Made by a program: the position numbers and the translations under genes. Positions 42,078 through 52,213 of a DNA stretch of 64,000 nucleotides are shown here, piece after piece. This stretch comes from Synergistaceae bacterium. GTDB lineage: Bacteria; Synergistota; Synergistia; Synergistales; Aminobacteriaceae. Numbering within the stretch: position 1 is the stretch's first letter; each line of letters begins with the position of its first letter. Under the pieces are notes generated by a model that did no database searches, was not told the DNA's origin, and was given only the letters and a program-made list of their open reading frames with translations. The DNA lies in contig JAFSKV010000020.1 of assembly GCA_017448795.1 (NCBI GenBank), positions 52,442-116,441 on the forward strand, written 5' to 3'.

Positions 42078-43281
42078 GGCGGCGGCGTTAGTCCTGCTTC
42101 TGGCGGCGGGTACGTGCGAGGCTCTGACTGTAACAGGAGTCCCCTCATGGCTGGAAGGTGCTGTAACGCGCGGGCTGTCTGCTGTCTGGGACGAGATACC
42201 GAATGATGTTATGACTGACCGTGAAGGAACGCTTGAAGTCGTGGCGAGAAGGTTGTTTGCGGGCTATGATGTTCGTGTTGAGGCCGGGCATGATGAGCCT
42301 GCAATTTTTTTCCGTAGCAAGAGCATTCCCCCAAAGCCGGAAGTCAGGATAATCCCCCCCGCTCTCCGGGACATGGCAGTGGATTGGTTCAGCCGTGATG
42401 TTGCCGGGATGCCTGATGAGGTCTCGCGTATTGCCGGGGAGATTCCCCAGGGCGCGCTGACTTGGGCGGATGAAGCGTTGCGCGAGCGTGTCGGCGAGAT
42501 TGTGCGTTCCCGTTTGCCCGGCTGGGAGTTCACGCAACAGATATACATTGCTGAGTCGTCAACATCAATCAGCCTGTCATTCCGTCCGTCCAGCGAGATG
42601 ATACTTGCGGTGAAGCCGTCCCTGTACTCCCGGACAATCCCCGTGATGTTCCGCTCTGACCTTGAGGCAAAACTCATCCCCGAAATGTCGCCGCTCATAG
42701 GGCTTCCTGTTAGGTGGGCGGGACGACATGCGCGGGAAATTGAGAAAGTAGCCCGGAAATACCTTGAGGACAGGAACACGGTCGGGAACATGAGAGCCGC
42801 TGTGTCAGTGAGCTTCAAGGCAGGGAGAGTCTCAGACATTGACGCGAGAGTCGACAGCAGAAGCCTTATGTTCAGCGTGTGGGTGTCGGCATATGCGGGG
42901 CTTGAGGGCAGATACCCGGAGGCAGGGGCGTTCTTCGGCTTCCGTCCCGTGTGGAGGATTGGAGAAGTCAACCTTGCACCGGAAGTCTACACTGAGCTTG
43001 TCTTCGCTCTTGATGATTTCGGCGTAACGTACAGGCTTGGGACAAGGTTCGAGCTTCTGGAGAATTTTTGGGGCGGGATTGAGTACGAGATGCCCGACGG
43101 TGAGTTGTTCGTGAGGATGGAATATATCCCCGTCAAAATCAGGAGGCCTTATGCGCGGTGGCGTTGGGGACTTCGCGAATGGGAGCATGAACTCGGACTA
43201 GGCTACAGGTTCGACGAGCATATATCAGCGGAAATCTATTACAACGGAAACATAGGTATAAGAGGAATATGGAATCTATAA
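42016..43281 (+). CDS. Uncharacterised exported protein between bamA and lpxD
   Basis: 421 residues from ATG 42016, overlapping bamA by 62 bp; the start is uncertain because no RBS is visible. A signal-like hydrophobic stretch ([15 protein letters not shown]) lies at ~22-36. The middle (~40-270) has a repeated feel with paired alpha-helical stretches: [12 protein letters not shown]..., [14 protein letters not shown]..., [14 protein letters not shown].... The last ~150 residues are amphipathic beta strands with aromatic residues ([39 protein letters not shown]), suggesting an outer-membrane barrel. Ends in an aromatic-rich strand. No family recognised; context argues for outer-membrane biogenesis. 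Confidence 0.7.
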   Translation: MTMRRARKRTGHISVSAKCFRAAALVLLLAAGTCEALTVTGVPSWLEGAVTRGLSAVWDEIPNDVMTDREGTLEVVARRLFAGYDVRVEAGHDEPAIFFRSKSIPPKPEVRIIPPALRDMAVDWFSRDVAGMPDEVSRIAGEIPQGALTWADEALRERVGEIVRSRLPGWEFTQQIYIAESSTSISLSFRPSSEMILAVKPSLYSRTIPVMFRSDLEAKLIPEMSPLIGLPVRWAGRHAREIEKVARKYLEDRNTVGNMRAAVSVSFKAGRVSDIDARVDSRSLMFSVWVSAYAGLEGRYPEAGAFFGFRPVWRIGEVNLAPEVYTELVFALDDFGVTYRLGTRFELLENFWGGIEYEMPDGELFVRMEYIPVKIRRPYARWRWGLREWEHELGLGYRFDEHISAEIYYNGNIGIRGIWNL

Positions 43282-43300
43282 CAGGAGGCAAAGTAACAAA

Positions 43301-44245
43301 GTGAAACTATCAGACATGGCCAGCAGGTTAGGCATTGAGTTATCAGGAAATCCAGACCGTGAAATCATCGGCATAGCCACCCCGGAAGACCCTCACGAGT
43401 CCCGCGTCTGCGTCGTGTGGGACAAGGCAGCACTGAGGAAGCTCCCCCCGTCAGTCGCAATCGTCGGCAAGCCGGAATACTTCGAGGAAACTCAACGGGA
43501 CGGCCTGATCTCCGACAATCCCCGCGCAAAACTCGGTGAAGTCCTCGCGCTTTTCGCAGAGCCCCTCACAGCAACAGGCGTTGACCCCAAGGCGGAAGTC
43601 TCACCGTCAGCAAAAGTATCACCCAAAGCAAGAGTGTGCGCTTTCGCGTATGTCGGCGAGGGCTGTGATGTCGGTGAAGGGACTGTGATTGAGCCTCACG
43701 CGGTGCTCGTCAGGAACGTGAAGACGGGGCGGGGCTGCCTCATACATTCGGGGGCAGTGATAGGGGCGGACGGATTCGGGTTCGAGCGGACGGAGTCGGG
43801 ACTCGTGAAGATTCCGCAGACGGGCGGGGTAACGCTAGGCGATGACGTGGAGATAGGAGCCTGCACCACGATAGACCGCGGGACTATGAGCGACACAGTG
43901 ATAGGCTCAGGGACGAAAATCGACAACCAGGTACAGATCGGCCACAACGTCAAAATCGGGCGCAACTGCGTAATCTGCTCGATGTCCGGGATTGCTGGCA
44001 GCTCGATTCTTGAAGACAACGTAACACTTGCGGTGCAGGCTGGAATTACTGACCACGTGAGAATCGGGGCTAACACGGTCATAGCCGGGCGTTCGGGCGT
44101 AACGAACGATGTCCCTGCGAACTCGACAGTCTCAGGTTTCCCGGCAAGGAATCACAATGACGCAAAGAGAGCCTTGATGCTTGCGGCGGATCTTCCCTCA
44201 ATCGTGAAGAGACTGCGCGCACTTGAGAAAAACAATGAGGCTTAA
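43301..44245 (+). CDS. lpxD: UDP-3-O-(3-hydroxyacyl)glucosamine N-acyltransferase
   Basis: 314 residues from GTG 43301 (GGAGG). Third step of lipid A synthesis. N-terminal LpxD nucleotide-binding domain (~1-95), then a left-handed beta helix of hexapeptide repeats with [14 protein letters not shown] segment (here [23 protein letters not shown] split by position) and [13 protein letters not shown] with the catalytic His. Slightly shorter than typical (~340). Confidence 0.95.
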   Translation: MKLSDMASRLGIELSGNPDREIIGIATPEDPHESRVCVVWDKAALRKLPPSVAIVGKPEYFEETQRDGLISDNPRAKLGEVLALFAEPLTATGVDPKAEVSPSAKVSPKARVCAFAYVGEGCDVGEGTVIEPHAVLVRNVKTGRGCLIHSGAVIGADGFGFERTESGLVKIPQTGGVTLGDDVEIGACTTIDRGTMSDTVIGSGTKIDNQVQIGHNVKIGRNCVICSMSGIAGSSILEDNVTLAVQAGITDHVRIGANTVIAGRSGVTNDVPANSTVSGFPARNHNDAKRALMLAADLPSIVKRLRALEKNNEA

Positions 44246-45053
44246 CGGGATAATCTCATTGGAGGGAGTCGGACTTCACAGCGGGAAATTGTGCTGCCTG
44301 ACAATTGAGCCGTATGACTCGCCGGATATAGTGATGCGTTCCGGCCATGAGGAAGCCCCCCTGCGTGTCCTCAGGACTAACGGCACTAACCGGGGCTCGG
44401 ACTACACATTTCCGGGAGGCACTGTGATTCGTACGTGTGAACATGTCCTGTCAGCCCTCGCTGGATTGGGAGTGTATGACGGAGTCCGTGTTACGGTTGA
44501 CGGGGGGGAGATGCCAGCCCTTGACGGATGCGCCGAGACTCTCTGCCGCGAAATCATGACTCACTCTCACGATGACGGCCATGAAGTCCCAAGCCTCAAT
44601 GTCAGCAGGCCTGTGATTGTCGCCACTGATGACAGGACAAGGTTCGTCGCGGCGTTTCCGGATGACGGCCTTCACATAACGTACACAGTCGAGTATGAGA
44701 ATGCCGGGACTCAGATTCTGGATTACGCACACAGCCCGGAGAATTACGCTGTGAACATCGCCCCTGCCCGGACATTCGCCTATGAGCGCGATATTGAGTA
44801 CCTTCGCTCCCACGGCATGGCACTGGGCGGGAGTCTCGACAACGCAATTCTCATCGGCAAAACGATTCAGGCAAAAGGCGGACTCCGCTGGGAAAATGAG
44901 TTCGTCAGGCACAAGGTACTAGACTTAATCGGCGACTTGGCATCGCTCGGAAGGCCTCTCAACGCACACATTATCGCCGTGAGGGCAGGCCATGAGTTGC
45001 ACCTGAGACTCGCGGAAAAACTGAAGGAGGATTTACAGAGTTGGCAGAAATAG
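44235..45053 (+). CDS. lpxC: UDP-3-O-acyl-N-acetylglucosamine deacetylase
   Basis: 272 residues from ATG 44235, overlapping lpxD by 11 bp. Committed, zinc-dependent step of lipid A synthesis. Motifs: [23 protein letters not shown] (Zn His), [29 protein letters not shown] (Zn His and Asp) and [10 protein letters not shown] (catalytic His). Confidence 0.96.
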   Translation: MRLNGIISLEGVGLHSGKLCCLTIEPYDSPDIVMRSGHEEAPLRVLRTNGTNRGSDYTFPGGTVIRTCEHVLSALAGLGVYDGVRVTVDGGEMPALDGCAETLCREIMTHSHDDGHEVPSLNVSRPVIVATDDRTRFVAAFPDDGLHITYTVEYENAGTQILDYAHSPENYAVNIAPARTFAYERDIEYLRSHGMALGGSLDNAILIGKTIQAKGGLRWENEFVRHKVLDLIGDLASLGRPLNAHIIAVRAGHELHLRLAEKLKEDLQSWQK

Positions 45054-45505
45054 ACATTTTCGGCATCATGAAGACGCTGAAGCACCGCTACCCGTTCCTG
45101 ATGGTTGACAGGATTACGGACTATGACGACATGCACGTTACTGGCTACAAGAATGTTACGTACAATGAGCCTTTCTTCCAGGGACATTTTCCCGGAGACC
45201 CGACAATGCCCGGCGTGCTGATCGTCGAGAGCATGGGGCAAGTCGCGAGCGTCCTTCTCGGAATCAAGCTGGGAATCGACCAGGGCGACAAGATAGCCTT
45301 CCTCACCGGGATGGACAAGGTACGTTTCCGCAAGCCCGTCCGTCCCGGCGACAAGCTCGTAACAGTCGCAGAGCTCACCAATGTGCGGAGCAGTTCAGCC
45401 AAAGCCAAAGCCAAAGCCTACGTTGACGGTGAGGTTGTAGCGGAAGCCGAGTTCCTTACGATAATTGCTGACACTCTCGGCAAGGACACGGAGGCCTCGA
45501 AGTGA
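45041..45505 (+). CDS. fabZ: 3-hydroxyacyl-ACP dehydratase FabZ
   Basis: 154 residues from TTG 45041. Hot-dog dehydratase of fatty-acid elongation, competing with LpxA for 3-hydroxyacyl-ACP. Motifs: LKHRYPFLMVDRI, FQGHFPGDPTMPGVLIVESM (catalytic His and Glu). The lpxC-fabZ-lpxA order is conserved in many diderms. Overlaps of 13 and 4 bp. Confidence 0.96.
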   Translation: MAEIDIFGIMKTLKHRYPFLMVDRITDYDDMHVTGYKNVTYNEPFFQGHFPGDPTMPGVLIVESMGQVASVLLGIKLGIDQGDKIAFLTGMDKVRFRKPVRPGDKLVTVAELTNVRSSSAKAKAKAYVDGEVVAEAEFLTIIADTLGKDTEASK

Positions 45506-46290
45506 GCGTTACAGTGCACCCGTCAGCAGTCGTGTCACCCAAGGCGGAAATCTCTGACGGCGTGAAAATCGGCCCGTTCTGCTGCGTGGCGGATGACGTG
45601 AGAATCGGAGAAGGCACGGAGCTTGTCGCGTTCGTCAGCGTACATGACCACGTAACAATCGGCAAGGACTGCAAGATCTGCGAGCATACAGCCATCGGCG
45701 GAGACCCCCAGGACCACGGCTTCAAGGGCGAGACCTCCTACGTGAAAATCGGCGGCAACACACTAATCCGCGAGAACGTAACCATAAACCGGGCGACTGG
45801 CGAGGGCAACGCTACAACGGTCGGCAACGGCTGCTTCATCATGGAGGGTGTCCACTTCGCCCACAATGTGCAGGTCGGGGACTCCGTAACAGTCGCGAAC
45901 AAGGTAGGACTGTCCGGGTTCGTGCAGGTCGGGAGTCATACGGTGTTCGGGGGCATGGCCGGGGTTCACCAGTTCGTTCGTATCGGCGAGTACTGCATGA
46001 TCGGGGGGCTTTACCGCCTCTCGAAGGATGTCCCTCATTACACGCTGGCTTCCGGCGAGCCTCTGAGGCTGACGGGGCTGAACAAGGTCGGGCTTCAGCG
46101 GGGAGGTTTCACGCCTGAGACGGTGAAGGAAGTCTACAGGTTCTACCGCTGGCTCTACAGGAAGGACGCGAGATTTTCGGACAACTTGAGCGAGGCAATA
46201 TCCCGCAAGGATGAGTATATCCCGGAGATCCGGAAGGTTATTGAGTTCTACGAGGGGACGAAACGCGGCGTAACATTCTGGGGGAAATGA
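45502..46290 (+). CDS. lpxA: UDP-N-acetylglucosamine O-acyltransferase
   Basis: 262 residues from GTG 45502. First step of lipid A synthesis. Left-handed beta helix (VHPSAVVSPKAEISDGVKIGPF), catalytic His in FAHNVQVGDS-type loop (HFAHNVQ), GGDPQDHGFKGE and the GGLYRLSKDVP/GLNKVGLQRGGF C-terminal region are typical. Last gene of the run; lpxB and lpxK are not next to it. Confidence 0.96.
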   Translation: MSVTVHPSAVVSPKAEISDGVKIGPFCCVADDVRIGEGTELVAFVSVHDHVTIGKDCKICEHTAIGGDPQDHGFKGETSYVKIGGNTLIRENVTINRATGEGNATTVGNGCFIMEGVHFAHNVQVGDSVTVANKVGLSGFVQVGSHTVFGGMAGVHQFVRIGEYCMIGGLYRLSKDVPHYTLASGEPLRLTGLNKVGLQRGGFTPETVKEVYRFYRWLYRKDARFSDNLSEAISRKDEYIPEIRKVIEFYEGTKRGVTFWGK

Positions 46291-46304
46291 CAGGTTTACG
46301 GAAG

Positions 46305-46334
46305 CAGCTTCTCAAAACGGGGAGCTGTTTTTTT
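46305..46334 (+). terminator. Intrinsic terminator after lpxA
   Basis: 9-bp stem CAGCTTCTC/GGGGAGCTG with a ~5-nt loop and TTTTTTT, 15 bp after the stop. Confidence 0.85.
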
Positions 46335-46417
46335 GCGCAAAGGCTGTATAAATTTCCGTGATTGAGCTAAACTATACACATCCCATTAATGACAACAAGA
46401 ACGGAGGACTCTATCAC

Positions 46418-48016
46418 ATGCAGGAGAAGAAAATCGTGAACATTCCTTCCCTCATCAGCGACTATTACACCCTCGCGCCGAATCCTGACGACAAGACACA
46501 GCAGGTAGCGTTCGGAACGTCCGGGCACCGCGGCTCGTCGGCTCTCCACAGCTTCAACGAGGCTCACATTCTGGCCATCGCCCAGGCGGTCTACGAGCAC
46601 AGGACGGCAGAAGGCATCCCCGGACCGCTCTATCTCGGAGCTGACACACACGCCCTCTCTGAACCGTCAATGAGGACATGCGTTGAGGTTCTCGCGGCGA
46701 ACGGTGTAGAGCTGATTCTACAGAAGGATTTTGCCCCCACGCCCACGCCCGTAATCTCCCGCGCAATTCTCGCCCACAACAGGACGCCCGGCAACAAGAC
46801 AGCCGACGGAATGGTCATCACCCCGTCCCACAACCCCCCCACAGACGGAGGCATAAAGTACGACCCGCCTTCGGGAGGCCCGGCAAGCCCCGAAATCACC
46901 AGCAAGATTCAGAACCGCGCCAACGAGCTTATCCGCCAGGGTGTCGGCTCAATAAAGCGCGTTCCGTTCGAGAAGGCCGTGAAGATGGACAACGTTCACT
47001 TCGAGGATTTCGTCCTGCCCTACGTGAAGGCCCTTGCGTCTGTCGTGGACATGGAGGCAATTGCGCGTTCAGGGCTGAAGATTGGGGCAGACCCTCTCGG
47101 CGGAAGCGGCATCTACTACTGGAAGCCCATCGCTGAGGTATACGGCATCAAGAATCTGGAAGTCGTCAACCCGAACTTAGATCCGACATTCTCATTCATG
47201 CCCCCCGACCATGACGGCAAAATCAGGATGGACTGCTCTTCACCGTGGGCAATGGCTAACCTGATTCGCCTGAAGGATGACTACGATATAGCGTTCGGCA
47301 ATGACACGGATTATGACAGGCACGGCATAGTTACCCCGCAGGGACTCATGAACCCCAACGCCTATTTGTCCGTAGCAGTACAGCACCTCTTCACGTCGCG
47401 CAAAAACTGGAGGCCTGATGCGGCAGTCGGCAAAACAGTAGTCTCAAGCTCAATCATCGACCGCGTAACAGAAGGAATCGGGCGCAAGCTCTGCGAAGTC
47501 CCGGTAGGCTTCAAGTGGTTTGTTGACGGACTGCTTGACGGCTCAATGGGATTCGGAGGCGAGGAGTCAGCAGGAGCGTCATTCCTCTGCAAGGACGGCT
47601 CTGTGTGGACAACCGACAAGGACGGAATCATCATGGACTTGCTTGCGTGCGAGATCACAGCGGTAACAGGCAAGAACCCCGCCCAGCATTACGACGAAAT
47701 CAAGGCGAAATACGGCACAAGCTACTACGCAAGAATCGACACTCCCGCCACGCCCGAACAGAAGGCAGCACTCGGCAAGCTCTCACCCGACGACATCAAG
47801 GCAGACACCCTCGCAGGCGACAAGATCACCGGGAAGTTCACCAAAGCCCCCGGCAACAACGCGTCAATCGGCGGCCTGAAGGTTACGACTGCCAACGGAT
47901 GGTTCGCGGCCAGGCCTTCCGGGACGGAGAACATCTGCAAGCTCTACGCCGAGAGTTTCGTCAGCCCGGAGCACCTCAAGAAGATTCAGGAGGAAGCGCA
48001 GGCAATAATAGCGTAA
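46418..48016 (+). CDS. pgm: Phosphoglucomutase (alpha-D-glucose phosphate-specific type)
   Basis: 532 residues from ATG 46418 (GGAGG 10 bp upstream). Interconverts glucose-1- and glucose-6-phosphate, supplying UDP-glucose and envelope sugars. Motifs: FGTSGHRG, the active serine in ITPSHNPPTDGG, metal loop GNDTDYDRHG, FGGEESAG, and RPSGTENICKLYAES. Length is typical of the bacterial Pgm branch. A promoter upstream is not clear. Confidence 0.95.
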   Translation: MQEKKIVNIPSLISDYYTLAPNPDDKTQQVAFGTSGHRGSSALHSFNEAHILAIAQAVYEHRTAEGIPGPLYLGADTHALSEPSMRTCVEVLAANGVELILQKDFAPTPTPVISRAILAHNRTPGNKTADGMVITPSHNPPTDGGIKYDPPSGGPASPEITSKIQNRANELIRQGVGSIKRVPFEKAVKMDNVHFEDFVLPYVKALASVVDMEAIARSGLKIGADPLGGSGIYYWKPIAEVYGIKNLEVVNPNLDPTFSFMPPDHDGKIRMDCSSPWAMANLIRLKDDYDIAFGNDTDYDRHGIVTPQGLMNPNAYLSVAVQHLFTSRKNWRPDAAVGKTVVSSSIIDRVTEGIGRKLCEVPVGFKWFVDGLLDGSMGFGGEESAGASFLCKDGSVWTTDKDGIIMDLLACEITAVTGKNPAQHYDEIKAKYGTSYYARIDTPATPEQKAALGKLSPDDIKADTLAGDKITGKFTKAPGNNASIGGLKVTTANGWFAARPSGTENICKLYAESFVSPEHLKKIQEEAQAIIA

Positions 48017-48028
48017 GTGAACATGAGA

Positions 48029-48063
48029 TTAACCCCCTTGGTGATGAGCCGGGGGGTTTATTG
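48029..48063 (+). terminator. Terminator after pgm
   Basis: AACCCCC/GGGGGTT stem with a ~13-nt loop and a weak T tail. Confidence 0.55.
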
Positions 48064-48099
48064 CGTGAAGGAGCCGTGATAACATAATGACACAGAATA

Positions 48100-49143
48100 T
48101 TGATACCGGGCGAACAGCCACAGCGAACAGCCACAGCGAACAGCCACAGCGAACAGCCACAGCGAACAGCCACAGCGAACAGCCACAGCGAACAGCCACA
48201 GCTGAGGGGCGATAGCTTTGCGCGGAGAGTCTTGGCGGTATTATCCCGGAAGTACAGCAGGGTGCGCAGCGGACGGGACAGCTTCACAGACCTGGCGCTA
48301 TTCTTCACGGACCAAGCCACCAGAGTAATCTTCAACAGAAATCCCCAGTTTTACGGCAAAAGGAAGGCACATCAATTCTCCTCACTGAAACACGAGGACG
48401 GCTATCACATCAAGGATGCCCGCCTGCCGCTTCTTGACCCGGAGAATGAGTGCCTGTTCTTCGGCTACGTCTTCGAGGACACGTTCTATTCGTACCTGTA
48501 TCTTGATGACGATTACAGCGAGAAGACAGTTGATGAGTGCGACAAGTTCCTGTACGAGGGGCTGTACGGGCTCGTGAATGATTCTGTCGACGTGAGAGTG
48601 AAGCCGGGCGATGTTGTGATTGACGCGGGAAGCTGGGCAGGAGATTTCGCCGCTTATTCGTCAGCAAAAGGAGCGGGAAAAGTTTACGCCTTCGAGCCTA
48701 CGGAAGCGAACTTCAAGTACCTCGTGAAGACTGCGGAATTGAATCCCGGAATCATCCCCGTGAAGCTGGGACTGTCCAACGAGACGACAAGCCGGACAAT
48801 CTTCCTCGACGAGCGCAACACAGGAGCAAGCTCAATGCTTGAGGATATGTGCGTCGCTCGCCACGAGGAGACCGAGATTCACACGACAACGGTTGACCAG
48901 TTCGTGAGTGAGAATCATATTGAGCGCGTGGACTTCATCAAGTCGGACATTGAGGGCTTCGAGCGTTATATGCTTGAGGGAGCGCAGGAGACACTGAGGC
49001 GTTTTGCACCGAAGCTCGCGTTGTGTACGTACCACCTTCCCGATGACCCGCAAGTCATGGCCGGACTCATCCTCAAGGCCAACCCGCGCTACAGCATCAT
49101 CCAGAAGAGCAAGAAACTTTACGCCTCAGTCCCAGGACATTAA
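48100..49143 (+). CDS. FkbM-family methyltransferase, probably phase-variable
   Basis: The methyltransferase frame is open from TTG 48100 (347 residues), but that TTG has no ribosome binding site. The better start, ATG 48087 (GAAGGAG 13 bp upstream), is out of frame with the present seven repeats and stops at TAG 48213. Loss of one unit, or gain of two, would join it to the methyltransferase. After the repeats (~50 residues) comes a ~100-residue N-terminal part, then an FkbM domain: VVIDAGSWAGDFAAY, VYAFEPTEANF and DFIKSDIEGFERYMLEGA. FkbM enzymes O-methylate glycans, lipids or secondary metabolites. No signal peptide. Confidence 0.85.
   Translation: MIPGEQPQRTATANSHSEQPQRTATANSHSEQPQLRGDSFARRVLAVLSRKYSRVRSGRDSFTDLALFFTDQATRVIFNRNPQFYGKRKAHQFSSLKHEDGYHIKDARLPLLDPENECLFFGYVFEDTFYSYLYLDDDYSEKTVDECDKFLYEGLYGLVNDSVDVRVKPGDVVIDAGSWAGDFAAYSSAKGAGKVYAFEPTEANFKYLVKTAELNPGIIPVKLGLSNETTSRTIFLDERNTGASSMLEDMCVARHEETEIHTTTVDQFVSENHIERVDFIKSDIEGFERYMLEGAQETLRRFAPKLALCTYHLPDDPQVMAGLILKANPRYSIIQKSKKLYASVPGH
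48111..48201 (+). repeat. Seven perfect 13-bp tandem repeats at the 5' end of the FkbM gene
   Basis: The unit CGAACAGCCACAG starts at 48111, 48124, 48137, 48150, 48163, 48176 and 48189. Thirteen is not a multiple of three, so each gain or loss of a unit shifts the reading frame between upstream starts and the methyltransferase domain. Confidence 0.97.
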
Positions 49144-49147
49144 CGCC

Positions 49148-49181
49148 AATCCCTCCGGTTTCGCGCCGGGGGGATTTTTTT
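49148..49181 (+). terminator. Intrinsic terminator after the FkbM gene
   Basis: AATCCCTCCGG and CCGGGGGGATT arms around TTTCGCG, followed by a T run; starts 5 bp after the stop. Confidence 0.8.
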
Positions 49182-49215
49182 GCCGGGAAATAATCCATCC
49201 TGCCGTCATTTCCGA

Positions 49216-49221
49216 TATAAT
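49216..49221 (+). promoter_or_regulatory. -10 element for the pilin-like genes
   Basis: TATAAT 42 bp before the GTG at 49263, after the previous terminator. No clear -35. Confidence 0.5.
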
Positions 49222-49262
49222 ACACACATACCCTTACTATATACAGGAGGCAGGAAGCGGCC

Positions 49263-49787
49263 GTGAAAAAATCCAAGGGGTTCACCCTCATCGAGCTTCT
49301 AATAGTGTCGGCGATAGTTGCGATTTTGTCATCCATGATGGGCGTGTCCATGGTGGGCTCGACGGTAACAGCAAGAGCCGCGGCGATTGTGTCGAACGTT
49401 GACTCGTGTGTTACGGCGGCGGCCCTGTGCGTCGCGACGGAAAAGCCCTCAGACCTTGCGGAGATGAAGGCGGATGACGTGCTGAAGAAGTACATGGTCA
49501 AGTGGGCGGATTACAGCAGCCCCCAGACGGGCGAGCTCATCACCTACACGCCGCTTGCTGACAAAGGGCCTGACAGCTGGGCACTGGTTGTGGACTTCAG
49601 CAAGGACAACAGCAGGGATGACATAAGGACCGCGCTGAGGAAGATAAAGGGCTTCGGGAAATATTACGACAAGGACGGCGAGCTGCAGGACATAATGGGG
49701 GATGGCCAGTACAGCTTCAAGGTCATGCTGAACGGCGGGAAAATTCTTCCTGACGACTCCAAGGAAGAGGAAGGAAGTGGGACATAA
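49263..49787 (+). CDS. Type IV pilin-like protein (first of a pair)
   Basis: 174 residues from GTG 49263 with AGGAGG ~15 bp upstream. Leader KKSKG^FTLIELLIVSAIVAILS with Glu at +5, then a helical spine and a globular domain with Cys in the early part (SNVDSCVTAAALCVA). Homologous to the next gene at the N-terminal half: GVSMVGSTVTARAAAIVSNVD here, TMPMVGSTGKAKATAIVSNLD there. Could be a pilus subunit or an extra pseudopilin. No pilus assembly genes adjoin. Confidence 0.8.
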   Translation: MKKSKGFTLIELLIVSAIVAILSSMMGVSMVGSTVTARAAAIVSNVDSCVTAAALCVATEKPSDLAEMKADDVLKKYMVKWADYSSPQTGELITYTPLADKGPDSWALVVDFSKDNSRDDIRTALRKIKGFGKYYDKDGELQDIMGDGQYSFKVMLNGGKILPDDSKEEEGSGT

Positions 49788-49893
49788 AAAATTAAAGTCT
49801 GGGGTATACATGTACGACAATGATAATAACGAAGCAGTGAGGCAGAGAAACAGAGACTGCGGGCTGCGGAAATCTCAGAGGAGGAAAAAGCCA

Positions 49894-50412
49894 ATGAAGA
49901 GAACACGCAAAGGTTTAACGCTCATCGAGCTGGTTGTCGTCATGTCAATAGTGGCGATACTTGCGACAACGCTCACGATGCCAATGGTGGGGTCAACAGG
50001 GAAGGCAAAGGCAACTGCCATCGTGTCCAACTTGGACATAATCAAGGCACAGACGGCTCTGTACTACGCCAAGTACTTCAATGACAATTCGAAAGTTGGC
50101 GTTGGTGGGAGTGATGCACAAGGTTCTACTGCATTGAAGGCTGCTTACACCAAGTGGGACGAGTACTTTAAGGATAACGATGTTATTAAGTACACGCCTG
50201 ATGGTGATGGAGCTGCTAACTGGTATGTGCTGGTCAACTTCTCAGGAGATCCTGAGTCATCAGATATAGCGGAAGTACTCGGGTCAATGAAGGGGTATAC
50301 TGAAGCGTACGTAGATGGACGTTCCCTGAAGGACAAGGGGGCAGAGACTGGCGGAAGGTTCAAATTCTTCCCACTGACGGGTGAGATTTCAGCCGACAAA
50401 GTAGGAGGATAA
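49894..50412 (+). CDS. Type IV pilin-like protein (second of a pair), with a codon-usage shift in its variable domain
   Basis: 172 residues from ATG 49894 (GGAGG); an upstream in-frame extension overlaps the first pilin gene and lacks a leader. Leader TRKG^LTLIELVVVMSIVAIL: Leu at +1, Glu at +5. The globular part from ~50085 to ~50290 uses codons such as GGT, GAT, GCT, TCT, GTT that are rare in neighbouring genes, while the N-terminal spine matches them. Likely surface-exposed and exchanged by recombination. Ends at a strong terminator. Confidence 0.8.
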   Translation: MKRTRKGLTLIELVVVMSIVAILATTLTMPMVGSTGKAKATAIVSNLDIIKAQTALYYAKYFNDNSKVGVGGSDAQGSTALKAAYTKWDEYFKDNDVIKYTPDGDGAANWYVLVNFSGDPESSDIAEVLGSMKGYTEAYVDGRSLKDKGAETGGRFKFFPLTGEISADKVGG

Positions 50413-50452
50413 TAACCTCCCCAAAGCGCAAACACACACACGGCAATCACGG

Positions 50453-50484
50453 TCTCCGGGCGGAATGTCCCGGAGATTTTTTTT
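50453..50484 (+). terminator. Intrinsic terminator after the pilin pair
   Basis: Perfect 8-bp stem TCTCCGGG/CCCGGAGA, 8-nt loop, then eight Ts. Confidence 0.92.
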
Positions 50485-50497
50485 GCGCCGGAATATC

Positions 50498-50506
50498 TGC
50501 TATCAT
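50498..50506 (+). promoter_or_regulatory. Extended -10 promoter for the S4-domain gene
   Basis: TGCTATCAT, 31 bp before the ATG at 50538, right after the pilin terminator; same form as the hisZ promoter. Confidence 0.5.
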
Positions 50507-50537
50507 GTCCCCATTCCACAGAAGGGAGGCAATATCC

Positions 50538-50813
50538 ATGAGGCTCGACAAATTCCTGAAGCTCTCCCGGCTCGTCAAGCGGAGGACAGTCGCCCAAGAG
50601 ATGGTAGAACTCGGGGCGGTCAGGCTCGAAGGCAGGGAGTGCAAGCCGTCAAGCGAGGTCAGGGAAGGAAACGTGATTGAGGTTGCGTACGTGAACAGGG
50701 TGCTGAAGGTGAGGGTGCTTTGCGCGGATGAGGCGGTCTTGAGGAGGCCGAAGGCGGTATCGTGGGAGCAGCTGGAGGAGCGGGCAGTGAGGCCTGACGA
50801 GAAGCCGTTCTGA
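50538..50813 (+). CDS. S4-domain RNA-binding protein (RqcP/Hsp15-like)
   Basis: 91 residues from ATG 50538 (GGGAGG). S4 fold: MRLDKFLKLSRLVKRRTVAQEMVELGAVRLEG (partial), then NVIEVAYVNRVLKVRV. Length and motif match RqcP (YabO) or Hsp15, which act in ribosome-associated quality control by binding stalled 50S subunits. RqcH is not in this window, so which of the two is not settled. Confidence 0.87.
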   Translation: MRLDKFLKLSRLVKRRTVAQEMVELGAVRLEGRECKPSSEVREGNVIEVAYVNRVLKVRVLCADEAVLRRPKAVSWEQLEERAVRPDEKPF

Positions 50814-50864
50814 TTTTGCGTCCCGTCCCAGCGAAAACACGTTTTCATTTTTCCCGTTGCCAAT

Positions 50865-52204
<1,340 letters not shown>

Positions 52205-52213
52205 GGTGTAAGC

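Noticed and set aside
42264..42971. 235-codon minus-strand open frame opposite the envelope orphan
   Set aside because: No RBS or domain; the plus-strand frame has a signal-like start and fits the bamA-lpxD run.
47605..48087. 160-codon plus-strand frame overlapping pgm and running to the FkbM region
   Set aside because: Entirely out of frame with pgm, Arg/His/Gln-rich, no RBS or domain.
48111..48201. Short regularly spaced repeats resembling a CRISPR array
   Set aside because: The 13-bp units abut with no spacers and lie inside a coding region; they are tandem repeats, not CRISPR.
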